A stretch of DNA of 15,597 nt from Verrucomicrobiota bacterium (GTDB lineage Bacteria; Verrucomicrobiota; Verrucomicrobiia; Limisphaerales; AV2): the NCBI GenBank assembly GCA_003219675.1, contig QHPW01000133.1, forward strand, positions 2,061 through 17,657. Reading direction: 5' to 3'. This document shows positions 1 to 6,928 of this stretch, piece by piece (position 1 is the stretch's first letter; every line of letters begins with the position of its first letter). The notes below the pieces were generated by a model. The model saw only the letters and a program-made list of their open reading frames with translations, searched no databases and was not told where the DNA came from. Made by a program: the position numbers and the translations under genes.

Positions 1-1522
1 CCATGCGCTTGAGCGGAATCCCGGTCCACTTCGCCACCACCTGCAGGATGTCGTCTTCATCCACCTTCACTCGCTTTTCCTCGCGATTGGCCTTCCAGGC
101 GCTCAAAAAGGATTCCAGTTTTTCCTTCGCCTGTTTCTCCTTGTCGCGCATCGCCGCGGCGCCTTCAAAATCCTGTTCTTTAATCGCGCGTTCCTTGCGC
201 GTCTTGATTTCCTCGATTTCCACTTCGAGCTGCTTCACGTCCGGCGGGCGGGTCATCGCGCCGATCCGCGCCCGTGAGCCGGCTTCATCCATCACGTCGA
301 TGGCCTTGTCCGGCAGGAAGCGACCAGTGATGTACCGGTCCGACAACCTGACCGCCGATTCCAGGGCTTTATCGGTCAGATCAATCTTATGATGCTCTTC
401 GTATTTCGGGCGCAGGCCTTTCAGGATCAGGATGGCCTCATCAATCGAAGGCGCCTCGACCTTGACCGCCTGGAACCGGCGCTCGAGCGCCGCGTCTTTC
501 TCGATGTATTTGCGATACTCATTGAGGGTGGTGGCGCCAATACACTGCATCTCGCCCCGGCTCAACGCCGGCTTGATGATATTGGAAGCGTCCATCGTGC
601 CTTCAGCCGAGCCGGCGCCGACGATGGTATGCAACTCGTCAATGAACAGAATGATGTTCTTGGCGCGGCGGATTTCATCCATCACCGCCTTGATGCGTTC
701 CTCGAACTGCCCCCGGTACTTGGTGCCGGCGACCATCAAAGCAAGGTCCAGCGTGATGACACGCTTGTCGCGCAACAGTTCGGGCACGTTGCCTTTGGCA
801 ATCTCCTGGGCCAATCCTTCCACGATGGCCGTTTTGCCCACACCCGCTTCGCCGAGCAACACCGGATTGTTCTTGGTGCGGCGGCAGAGGATTTGAATCA
901 CCCGCTCGATTTCGTTTCTGCGCCCGATGACGGGATCCATTTCGCCCTTGCGAGCGATCTCCGTCAGGTCGCGACCGAAGGCTTTGAGGGCGGGGGTCTT
1001 GACTTCGCCCTTTTTCTCCGCCGGCACTTTCTCGGCGCTCTCACCCGGGGGCGCGTCCTCCGACGCCTGGAAATTCGGATCGAGTTCTTTCAAAATCTCC
1101 TGGCGCGTCTGTTCGATGTCGACATCCAGGTTCTTGAGGACGCGGGCGGCGACGCCATCGCCTTCCCGCAGCAACCCCAGGAGGATGTGTTCGGTGCCCA
1201 CGTAGGTATGATTCAGCGCCTTGGCCTCCTTGCCCGCCAGTGCCAGAACTTTCTTTACGCGCGGCGTGTAGGGGATGTTGCCGATCATCTTCTGGTCGGG
1301 GCCGGTGCCGACCTGCTTCTCGACTTCCATCCGGACGGTCTCCAGGTCGAGTCCCATTTTTTGCAGCACATTGACGGCGACGCCCTGGCCCAGCTTGATC
1401 AGGCCAAGCAACAGGTGCTCGGTGCCCACGAAATTGTGATTGAACCGGTCGGCTTCTTTGCGCGCCAGCGCCAGCACCTGCTGCGCCCGGGGCGTGAAAT
1501 TGTTCATGGCTTCATCGCTCAT
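1..1522 (-). CDS. clpC: ATP-dependent Clp protease ATP-binding subunit ClpC, N-terminal part (truncated by window edge)
   Basis: ClpC is a AAA+ unfoldase that feeds substrates, including arginine-phosphorylated proteins, to the ClpP peptidase in the cytoplasm. About 507 residues are visible and the C-terminal part lies beyond base 1. Two Clp_N repeats come first, each with a VGTEH(L/I)LLGL motif. The D1 AAA+ module follows, with Walker A GEAGVGKT at residues 224-231 and Walker B ILFIDE ending near residue 296. A middle domain with a UVR-like stretch (EQDFEGAAAMRDKEK) comes next, and the visible part ends in WTGIPLKRM just before D2. The M domain with UVR motif indicates ClpC rather than ClpB or ClpA. 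The start at 1522 reads MSDEAMNNFTPRAQQ; the ATG at 1507 (MNNFTPRAQQ) is equally plausible, and neither has a strong Shine-Dalgarno. mcsB lies upstream on the same strand across a 375-bp gap, so clpC may have its own promoter. No CIRCE element was seen. Confidence 0.96.
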   Translation of the reverse strand, partial: MSDEAMNNFTPRAQQVLALARKEADRFNHNFVGTEHLLLGLIKLGQGVAVNVLQKMGLDLETVRMEVEKQVGTGPDQKMIGNIPYTPRVKKVLALAGKEAKALNHTYVGTEHILLGLLREGDGVAARVLKNLDVDIEQTRQEILKELDPNFQASEDAPPGESAEKVPAEKKGEVKTPALKAFGRDLTEIARKGEMDPVIGRRNEIERVIQILCRRTKNNPVLLGEAGVGKTAIVEGLAQEIAKGNVPELLRDKRVITLDLALMVAGTKYRGQFEERIKAVMDEIRRAKNIILFIDELHTIVGAGSAEGTMDASNIIKPALSRGEMQCIGATTLNEYRKYIEKDAALERRFQAVKVEAPSIDEAILILKGLRPKYEEHHKIDLTDKALESAVRLSDRYITGRFLPDKAIDVMDEAGSRARIGAMTRPPDVKQLEVEIEEIKTRKERAIKEQDFEGAAAMRDKEKQAKEKLESFLSAWKANREEKRVKVDEDDILQVVAKWTGIPLKRM

Positions 1523-1897
1523 AATTCTCGCGGCTCAACATGCTTCGGGCGGCTGGATTTGTCCAGTGCTCTGCGCGCGCGCCTCGCGATCCCGTCCTGG
1601 GGGCGGTCGCAGGACAAGTCTGCGCAGAATCCATGCCTTTTTCGAATATGGGATCGCTGATTCGTGAGCTTAATCACTTTTTCAAACGAATGCACTCAAA
1701 AATTGGTAATGTCTTAATTTCAAATCTAAACTGTAGCGGCGCTCTATGAGCGCCGTTTTCGGCGGTCACAGACCGCCGCTACAACCAAATTAAAGCACTG
1801 CCCCAAAATTTCAAAACCGTCCAATGCCGGCGACCGGAACGGCACCGCCTGCTCGCCGGAGCGCAAATCCGACGTGGTTCGGATGGATTCGGAATGT
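1523..1897. other. Intergenic region between mcsB and clpC
   Basis: The 375 bp hold no credible gene. The part next to clpC (about 1523-1630) is GC-rich. It is followed by an AT-rich pocket at about 1660-1735, which is the most likely place for a minus-strand clpC promoter, although no convincing -35/-10 pair was found. A double-hairpin repeat sits at 1732-1783. From 1784 to the mcsB stop no terminator with a T-run was seen. Confidence 0.6.
1732..1783. repeat. Palindromic double-hairpin (cloverleaf-like) repeat
   Basis: The outer stem TGTAG (1732-1736) pairs with CTACA (1779-1783). Inside are two perfect 8-bp hairpins: CGGCGCTC/GAGCGCCG around TAT (1737-1755) and CGGCGGTC/GACCGCCG around ACA (1760-1778), separated by TTTT. 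This is the layout of REP-like elements dispersed in intergenic DNA. The TTTT between the hairpins could act as a weak terminator on the plus strand. It lies downstream of mcsB and upstream of clpC, so if transcribed it may separate their expression or stabilise mRNA ends. That role is inferred. Confidence 0.85.
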
Positions 1898-3013
1898 CTA
1901 GGAAGCAGACGCCTTGTCCGGTCTGGGTCCTTCCCCTCGCGGCGGCGTGATCGGACGGCTGACGTTGCGCAAACGCTCGCGCAGCATGTCTGCACGCAGC
2001 AAATCCCTTTCCTCAGCGGAGAGCTTTTCGGATAACTTCCGCTGCAAATGTGCCGGCTGAGTCAGGATGAACAATTCGTCCACCAAGGACCGCTCCACGC
2101 CGGGAAACATTCCCAGATCAATCCCCAGGCGCATCAGCGAAAGCAGGTTCATGGTCTCCTTGGAGGAAATGCTGTGGGCATTGGCCAGAATGCCGTAAGC
2201 GCGCCCGATGTGGTTGAAGACCATCTTCGGCTTCTTTTCCAGCAATGAGCCGCGCGCGTTTTCTTCGTGCTCGATCAGCTGCGTGAGCACCTTGTTGAGC
2301 CGCTCGACGATGTCGGTTTCAGCTTCGCCCAGCGTCATCTGATTGGAAACCTGGAACACATTGCCCAACGCCTCGGTGCCTTCGCCGTAGAGACCCCGCA
2401 CCGCCAGGCCGAGTTTGTTGACCGCCTGAATGATCTGGTTGATCTGCTCGGACAACACCAGCGCGGGCAAGTGCAGCATCGCACTCACGCGAATGCCGGT
2501 GCCGATGTTGGTCGGGCACGCGGTCAGATAGCCGAGGTCGTTCAAGAAGGCGTAGTCGAGCCGTTTTTCCAGCGCGGTGTCCAGTTGATCGATTGCCAGC
2601 CACGCGGAGCGGAGTTGCAGTCCGGGCCGCAACGCCTGCATGCGCAAGTGATCCTCCTCGTTGATCATCACACAAAGCGTTTCTTCTTTGTTCAGCACCA
2701 GCCCGCTGCCAACGCCTTTGGCCTGGTGCTCGCGGCTGATCAAATGGCGTTCGACCAGGATTTGTTTGTCCAACGCGCTCAGGTTGTCCATCGATTCGGA
2801 AAAAGCGGACGCCAGCTGCGGCGACGTCTCCACCGCCGGCCGGATCATCTCCAGCGCCTTGACGCGGTCGGCCTTCTTCGCCCAGCCGGGAAACGGAAAG
2901 CCCCTGAGGTTGCGCGCCAGCCGCACGCGGCTGGACAACACAATCCGGTCGTGCGGACCCTCCCGTTTGCACGACTGCGCCGGCGGCGCGAGGAATTCGT
3001 TGATGTTCTTCAT
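1898..3013 (-). CDS. mcsB: Protein-arginine kinase McsB
   Basis: This is a phosphagen-kinase-fold enzyme that transfers phosphate from ATP to arginine side chains of proteins, marking them for ClpC-ClpP. It is 371 residues, slightly longer than typical McsB. Signature segments are present and in order: SSRVRLARN (27-35), NEEDH (118-122), CPTNIGTGIRVS (166-177) with the family cysteine at 166, and YGEGTEALGN (209-218). The glutamates in NEEDH and at 211 match the positions of the catalytic glutamates described for Geobacillus McsB. RDLLRA at 336-341 fits the RDxxRA phosphoarginine-sensing motif, so the allosteric site also looks intact. The C-terminal tail after about residue 350 is rich in Pro, Arg and Lys and is not conserved. 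The ATG overlaps the mcsA stop as ATGA (3010-3013), which implies translational coupling. Confidence 0.95.
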   Translation of the reverse strand: MKNINEFLAPPAQSCKREGPHDRIVLSSRVRLARNLRGFPFPGWAKKADRVKALEMIRPAVETSPQLASAFSESMDNLSALDKQILVERHLISREHQAKGVGSGLVLNKEETLCVMINEEDHLRMQALRPGLQLRSAWLAIDQLDTALEKRLDYAFLNDLGYLTACPTNIGTGIRVSAMLHLPALVLSEQINQIIQAVNKLGLAVRGLYGEGTEALGNVFQVSNQMTLGEAETDIVERLNKVLTQLIEHEENARGSLLEKKPKMVFNHIGRAYGILANAHSISSKETMNLLSLMRLGIDLGMFPGVERSLVDELFILTQPAHLQRKLSEKLSAEERDLLRADMLRERLRNVSRPITPPRGEGPRPDKASAS

Positions 3014-3528
3014 GGCGTCTGCCCTGCGGCGGGGCTGTCAAGCCCTTCGCGCGCGTGCTTGATCTCGTCGCGCAAAACGGCGGCCTGCTCGAAATCCTCG
3101 TCGCTGATGGCTTTCTCCAGCTGCTTTTGCAGCCGGTCGAGTTTCTCGGCGCAATCCTTGTGTTGTTGCAATTGCTGGGGAATTTTGCCGATGTGCTTGG
3201 TCCCTTTGTGCATCGACTTCAGGAGCCCTTCCAGTCCTTCGGCGAACGTGGTGTAACAATCCGCGCAACCCAGCCGGCCGGTCTTTTTGAAATCGGCCTG
3301 GGTGAAACCGCAGGCGGGGCATTTGAGATCGGTCCCGGCCGCCGCTTGCGCCATTTCCTGCGCGGCCCCGAGGCCCAACAGCAGATCGGCCAGCGAGAAA
3401 CCGGTCGGGTCGTCCACTCCCTTTTCCTTCGAGCACGCCTCGCACAAATCCACCTTTTTCGTCTTTCCTTCCACCATTTGGGTCAGATGGACCGTGGCCA
3501 CATTCTGTTTGCAGATGTCGCAAAGCAT
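3010..3528 (-). CDS. mcsA: McsA-like zinc-finger protein with UVR domain (McsB activator)
   Basis: McsA is the zinc-binding partner that activates McsB. The 172-residue product has four CxxC pairs: C3/C6, C29/C32, C70/C73 and C88/C91, consistent with two zinc-binding modules. They are followed by a low-complexity stretch and a C-terminal UVR motif at about 133-162 (AISDEDFEQAAVLRDEI). The Leu/Ala-rich linker FSLADLLLGLG lies between the zinc modules. The gene follows ilvE by 14 bp and overlaps mcsB by 4 bp, so the three are probably one transcript. No clear Shine-Dalgarno precedes the ATG. The UVR motif recurs in the ClpC middle domain of the same locus. Confidence 0.93.
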   Translation of the reverse strand: MLCDICKQNVATVHLTQMVEGKTKKVDLCEACSKEKGVDDPTGFSLADLLLGLGAAQEMAQAAAGTDLKCPACGFTQADFKKTGRLGCADCYTTFAEGLEGLLKSMHKGTKHIGKIPQQLQQHKDCAEKLDRLQKQLEKAISDEDFEQAAVLRDEIKHAREGLDSPAAGQTP

Positions 3529-3542
3529 ATTTGAATCGACAC

Positions 3543-4415
3543 TTACTCGTATATCGGCTCACCCGAACTTTTCGTCAAGGCGCGGTATTTGTCCACCAGC
3601 GTGCGGGTCAGCGGCCCCGGCTTGCCGGCGCCGATCACCCGCCCGTCAATCTTCACCACCGGGATCAGTTCCGCGCCCGTGCCGGTCAGGAAACACTCCT
3701 CCGCATTGAACAGATCGTAGCGGGTCAGGTTCGGTTCGGCGACGCTCACCCCTTCCGCCCGCGCCAGGTCCATCACCACGCCCCGCGTGATGCCATATAA
3801 GGCGCCCGCGGACAACGGCGGTGTCATCAGTTGGCCGGCCTTGACGATGAAAATGTTGTCACCGGTGCACTCCGCCACGAAACCTTCGGCGTTCAACATA
3901 ATCGCCTCTTCACACCCGGCATTGTTCGCCTCGATCTTCGCCAGCACGTTGTTCAGGTAGTTCAACGACTTGATCGCCGGGTTCAGCGCGCTGTGCAAAT
4001 TGCGCGTCGTGGCCACGGTGACGATTTCCATCCCTTTCTCGTAAAGCTCGGGCGGGTAAAGCTGGATGTGGTCGGCGATGATGATGACCGACGGGTCCTT
4101 GCAGCGGTTCGGGTTGAGCCCAAGCGTGCCCGCGCCGCGCGTCACCAACAGCCGGATGTAGCCGTCGCGGATATTGTTCTCCCGGCAGGTTTCAACCACC
4201 GCTCGCATGAGCTCCGCATGCGACATGGGAATGTCGAGCAGAATCGCCTTGGCCGAATAAAAAAGTCTGTCGATGTGCTCCTTGAGCTTGAAGACGCGGC
4301 CATGGTACGCGCGAATGCCTTCAAAAATGCCATCCCCGTAAAGCAATCCGTGGTCAAAAACGGAGATTTTGGCGTTTTTTTCACCGCAATATTTCCCGTC
4401 AATGTAAATTTTCAT
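3543..4415 (-). CDS. ilvE: Branched-chain amino acid aminotransferase-like PLP enzyme (class IV)
   Basis: This is a fold-type IV PLP aminotransferase, most likely the last step of Val/Leu/Ile synthesis, interconverting branched-chain 2-oxo acids and amino acids with glutamate. It is 290 residues, the usual size for the family. It opens with a family-typical strand (MKIYIDGKY) and DHGLLYGDGIFEGIRAY at about 21-37. The probable Schiff-base lysine is K149 in NPAIKSLNYLNN. ECTGDNIFIV and the C-terminal CFLTGTGAELIPV motif are also present. D-amino acid transaminase and aminodeoxychorismate lyase share this fold. The IKSLNYLNN context and the GTGAELIPV motif favour a branched-chain enzyme, but specificity cannot be proved from sequence. 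It is the first gene of the probable ilvE-mcsA-mcsB run. Confidence 0.85.
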   Translation of the reverse strand: MKIYIDGKYCGEKNAKISVFDHGLLYGDGIFEGIRAYHGRVFKLKEHIDRLFYSAKAILLDIPMSHAELMRAVVETCRENNIRDGYIRLLVTRGAGTLGLNPNRCKDPSVIIIADHIQLYPPELYEKGMEIVTVATTRNLHSALNPAIKSLNYLNNVLAKIEANNAGCEEAIMLNAEGFVAECTGDNIFIVKAGQLMTPPLSAGALYGITRGVVMDLARAEGVSVAEPNLTRYDLFNAEECFLTGTGAELIPVVKIDGRVIGAGKPGPLTRTLVDKYRALTKSSGEPIYE

Positions 4416-4631
4416 GCCCTCAAGGACCGCGCCAGACTACGTTAAGCGGCCGGCGGGGCGCAACAGAAGAATGGAGCGTGGAACCAGCGCAGTCATGCAG
4501 TGCGGAGGCCCGGAGCAACCACAAGCGACCGGGGTGGCACCGTGTCGCGCCGCCTTGCGCAGCGCACCCTGCACGCGAGGCGGGAGGTGGCTCCGACCTT
4601 GCCGACAGGACGCCGGCGCGACCCGGCGGCA

Positions 4632-5375
4632 TCACCCGGCCTCCCCCTTCACCTGCCCGTCCACCAGCTCGATCACCCGCGGCGCGCGTGTCGCGACCCT
4701 GGCATCATGCGTTGCAATGACGAGCGTGGCCCGCCGTTCCACGCGCAAAGAGCAAAGCAGTTCGATGATTTCCTCGCCGGTGTGCGAATCCAAATTGCCC
4801 GTCGGTTCGTCCGCCAGAACCAGATCCGGTTGGTTGATCAGCGACCGCGCAATGGCGACGCGCTGTTGCTCTCCTCCCGAAAGCTCGTAAGGCCGATGCT
4901 CCATCCGTTCCCCCAGGCCAACGCGCTTCAACAGCCCGCGTCCGAGCGCTTCGGCCTCCCCCGCGTCGGTTCGCGCCATGCGGGCCGGCAGGCAAACGTT
5001 CTCCAGTGCGCTCAGCTCCGGCAACAGATGGTAGGCCTGGAAAACAAAACCCACTTTGCGATTGCGAAACCACGCCAGTTCCAAACCCGAGAGTGTCGCG
5101 AGGTTTTTCCCGTCGAACCAGATCTCCCCCGTGGTCGGGGTATCCAGCCCGCCCAGTAAATGAAGCAACGTGCTTTTGCCCGCTCCCGAGGCGCCGCGCA
5201 GCGACAGGAAATCGCCACGGTGCACGGTCAGGTTCACCTGCCGCAGGACTTCCAGCGACCGGTTGGCGATGAAGTACTTTTTACCGATATCCCGCGCGTT
5301 CAACAGCGCGCCGGTCTCCCGGGATGGCATCGCCTCCTCCCGCCCCGCGCGTCCTGCCCCAAGGGCTTCACTCAT
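4632..5375 (-). CDS. lolD: Lipoprotein-releasing ABC transporter ATP-binding protein (LolD-like)
   Basis: This is the cytoplasmic ATPase that powers extraction of outer-membrane lipoproteins from the inner membrane. The 247-residue product has Walker A GASGAGKST at 61-69, the Q-loop glutamine at 113 (VFQAYHLLPE), signature LSGGEQQR at 165-172, Walker B LVLADEP at 185-191, D-loop GNLDS, and the H-loop histidine at 223. VFQAYHLLPELSALENV is typical of the LolD/MacB branch. The first 15 residues are Gly/Ala-rich and non-conserved; an internal ATG at 5330 (MPSRETGALL) is an alternative start. The chosen ATG overlaps the end of the upstream permease gene by 8 bp, which suits translational coupling. 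Confidence 0.9.
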   Translation of the reverse strand: MSEALGAGRAGREEAMPSRETGALLNARDIGKKYFIANRSLEVLRQVNLTVHRGDFLSLRGASGAGKSTLLHLLGGLDTPTTGEIWFDGKNLATLSGLELAWFRNRKVGFVFQAYHLLPELSALENVCLPARMARTDAGEAEALGRGLLKRVGLGERMEHRPYELSGGEQQRVAIARSLINQPDLVLADEPTGNLDSHTGEEIIELLCSLRVERRATLVIATHDARVATRAPRVIELVDGQVKGEAG

Positions 5376-6639
5376 ACCGCAGTGCCTCCACCGGTTTCAG
5401 CCGGCTGGCATAACGCGCCGGAAATGCCGCCGCCAGCAGGCAGATGATCAGCGAGCCTCCGCAAATGACGACCATGTCCAGCGGCACGACCCGCGCCGGC
5501 AACTCGCTGAAGCCGTAAATCGAGGCGGGGAAAAGCTCTGCGCCCGTCGTTCGACGCATGAATCCAAGGAATTCGTTGCGGTAGGCGATCGCCAGCAAAC
5601 CCAGACCCAGTCCGGCGACCACGCCGAGAATGCTGATCACCAGACTCTGCGCCAGGAAAATCCGGGTCACCTGCCGGCTCGAAGCGCCCAGGGCTTTCAT
5701 CAGCCCGATTTCGCGCGTCTTCATCACGATGAAAGTGATGAGGGTGCAGGTGATGCCAAAGGCCGCGACGATGACGATGAAAAACAGAATGTAAAGCATG
5801 ACGTTCTTTTCCACCGCAACGGCCGCCATCATCGGGCTGTCCTCCCGCCATGTGGAGAGGTGAAAACCACCGCCGAGCGCCTGGCGCAGTTGATCTCGCG
5901 CTTCGTTCGCGCGGTTCGGATCCTCGAGCATCACGATCAATCCGTGCGCTGAATCCTCCAGCTCGTACATGTCTTGCGCATTGACCAGCGAACAAATCAC
6001 GAACAAATCGTTGAACTCGTAATAACCGGCGTCAAAGATTCCTTTAACCTCATAATCGCCCGGCAGCGGCGCTTCCTCTTTGCCTTTCCTGCGGCCCGCT
6101 TCCCATTCCTCGAAATCCCGCACCGAATACACCGCCAGCCGGTCACCCACGCTCAATCCCAGCCGATCCGCAAACGAGCGGCCCACGAGCAGGCCATGGC
6201 CGGAGACATCGAATTGTCCTTCGACGATGCTCGAAGGCAAACGGCTGGCATTTTCCTCCAGCTTCGGATCGACGCCGCGAATCAACGGCGCGAGCACCTG
6301 GGGGTTGCCGATTTCCGGCTCGGTTTTCACCAGCACCTGGCCGAGGACGAACGGCGCGACGCCTTTCACGTTTTTGTTCGACGCAATGAGGCTCATCACG
6401 CGGCGGTAGTCGGCCATCTGCGCCTCGCCTCGCAGCTCCACTCGCAAATGCGCGTTAAAGCCGAGGATTTTATCGCGCACCTGCCGGTCGAACCCGCTCA
6501 TGACGCTGATGACGATGATCAGCACCGCCACGCCCAGCATCACCCCGATGATGGAAATGAGCGTGATAACGGAAACAAAAGTCCGTTTCGGGCGCAGATA
6601 ACGGAGGGCGAGAAACAATTCAAACGGCAACCTCGACAC
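5368..6639 (-). CDS. Lipoprotein-releasing ABC transporter permease (LolC/LolE family)
   Basis: This is an inner-membrane permease of the FtsX/MacB_PCD type. The 423-residue product starts with the family motif FELFLALRYLRPKR. An N-terminal membrane segment follows at about 20-47 (ISIIGVMLGVAVLIIVISVMS), then a large periplasmic domain. Three C-terminal membrane segments lie at about 280-310, 330-360 and 385-410, with the FtsX-type MKTREIGLMKALGAS loop between the first two. It ends PVEALRYE, as LolC/E proteins do. Only one permease gene is present, so whether it acts as a homodimer (as in LolF systems) or pairs with a permease encoded elsewhere is unknown. The gene symbol is left blank because LolC and LolE cannot be separated here. 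Confidence 0.9.
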   Translation of the reverse strand: MSRLPFELFLALRYLRPKRTFVSVITLISIIGVMLGVAVLIIVISVMSGFDRQVRDKILGFNAHLRVELRGEAQMADYRRVMSLIASNKNVKGVAPFVLGQVLVKTEPEIGNPQVLAPLIRGVDPKLEENASRLPSSIVEGQFDVSGHGLLVGRSFADRLGLSVGDRLAVYSVRDFEEWEAGRRKGKEEAPLPGDYEVKGIFDAGYYEFNDLFVICSLVNAQDMYELEDSAHGLIVMLEDPNRANEARDQLRQALGGGFHLSTWREDSPMMAAVAVEKNVMLYILFFIVIVAAFGITCTLITFIVMKTREIGLMKALGASSRQVTRIFLAQSLVISILGVVAGLGLGLLAIAYRNEFLGFMRRTTGAELFPASIYGFSELPARVVPLDMVVICGGSLIICLLAAAFPARYASRLKPVEALRYE

Positions 6640-6709
6640 GCGCGGAGGCTAATCGGGGAGCGGTCGGGTGTCAACGAATGGGCGAGAGCCGGGCGTGCTC
6701 CAAAGTTGT

Positions 6710-6798
6710 AGCAGCCGACGTGAGGAGGCTCGTTTTTCAAAATCCGAAATCCGAAATCCGAAATCCGAAATTGATCGGAGCGTCTCACGTCGGCTGCT
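6710..6798. repeat. Inverted repeat enclosing four AAATCCG heptamers
   Basis: Perfect 15-bp arms, AGCAGCCGACGTGAG (6710-6724) and CTCACGTCGGCTGCT (6784-6798), extend inward imperfectly. The centre holds four exact tandem copies of AAATCCG (6740-6767). The element occupies the leader between the divergent lolC-type gene and the secreted S74 protein. Its form suggests a small non-autonomous palindromic element. The heptamer array could vary in copy number. Confidence 0.85.
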
Positions 6799-6914
6799 CC
6801 GTTCCCTCAGCCGCGCCTTGAGAAAGCTTCCTTGTCCGCGACGGCCTGTTCTGCTAGACGTTTCGGCGAGGTTGCGTCGCGATGCGCCGCAGAAAATTGA
6901 ACTGGAACTCAAAC

Positions 6915-6920
6915 AAGGAA
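6915..6920 (+). promoter_or_regulatory. Shine-Dalgarno site for the S74 repeat protein
   Basis: AAGGAA lies 8 nt upstream of the ATG at 6929. It decides the start: the same frame stays open upstream to 6668, but that extension crosses the inverted repeat and its heptamers, while translation from 6929 begins directly with a signal peptide. Confidence 0.7.
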
Positions 6921-6928
6921 AGCCTGTC

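Noticed and set aside
389..1660. Long plus-strand open frame of 423 codons
   Set aside because: It is the antisense shadow of clpC, whose minus-strand reading gives a clear ClpC sequence with both Walker motifs; the plus-strand product has no recognisable domain.
1523..1897. Possible CIRCE or CtsR operator upstream of clpC
   Set aside because: No TTAGCACTC/GAGTGCTAA pair and no recognisable CtsR-type heptad direct repeat was found; the only strong symmetry is the double hairpin.
2267..3256. Plus-strand open frame of 329 codons
   Set aside because: It lies antisense to mcsB and mcsA, both of which carry full family motifs on the other strand.
4416..4631. Small open frames between ilvE and lolD
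   Set aside because: They lack ribosome sites and family features, and the stretch is only 216 bp of GC-rich sequence.
6668..6928. In-frame upstream extension of the S74 protein
   Set aside because: The extension translates the inverted repeat and heptamers (repetitive SEIRNPK-like residues), and the ATG at 6929 has a good ribosome site followed by a signal peptide.
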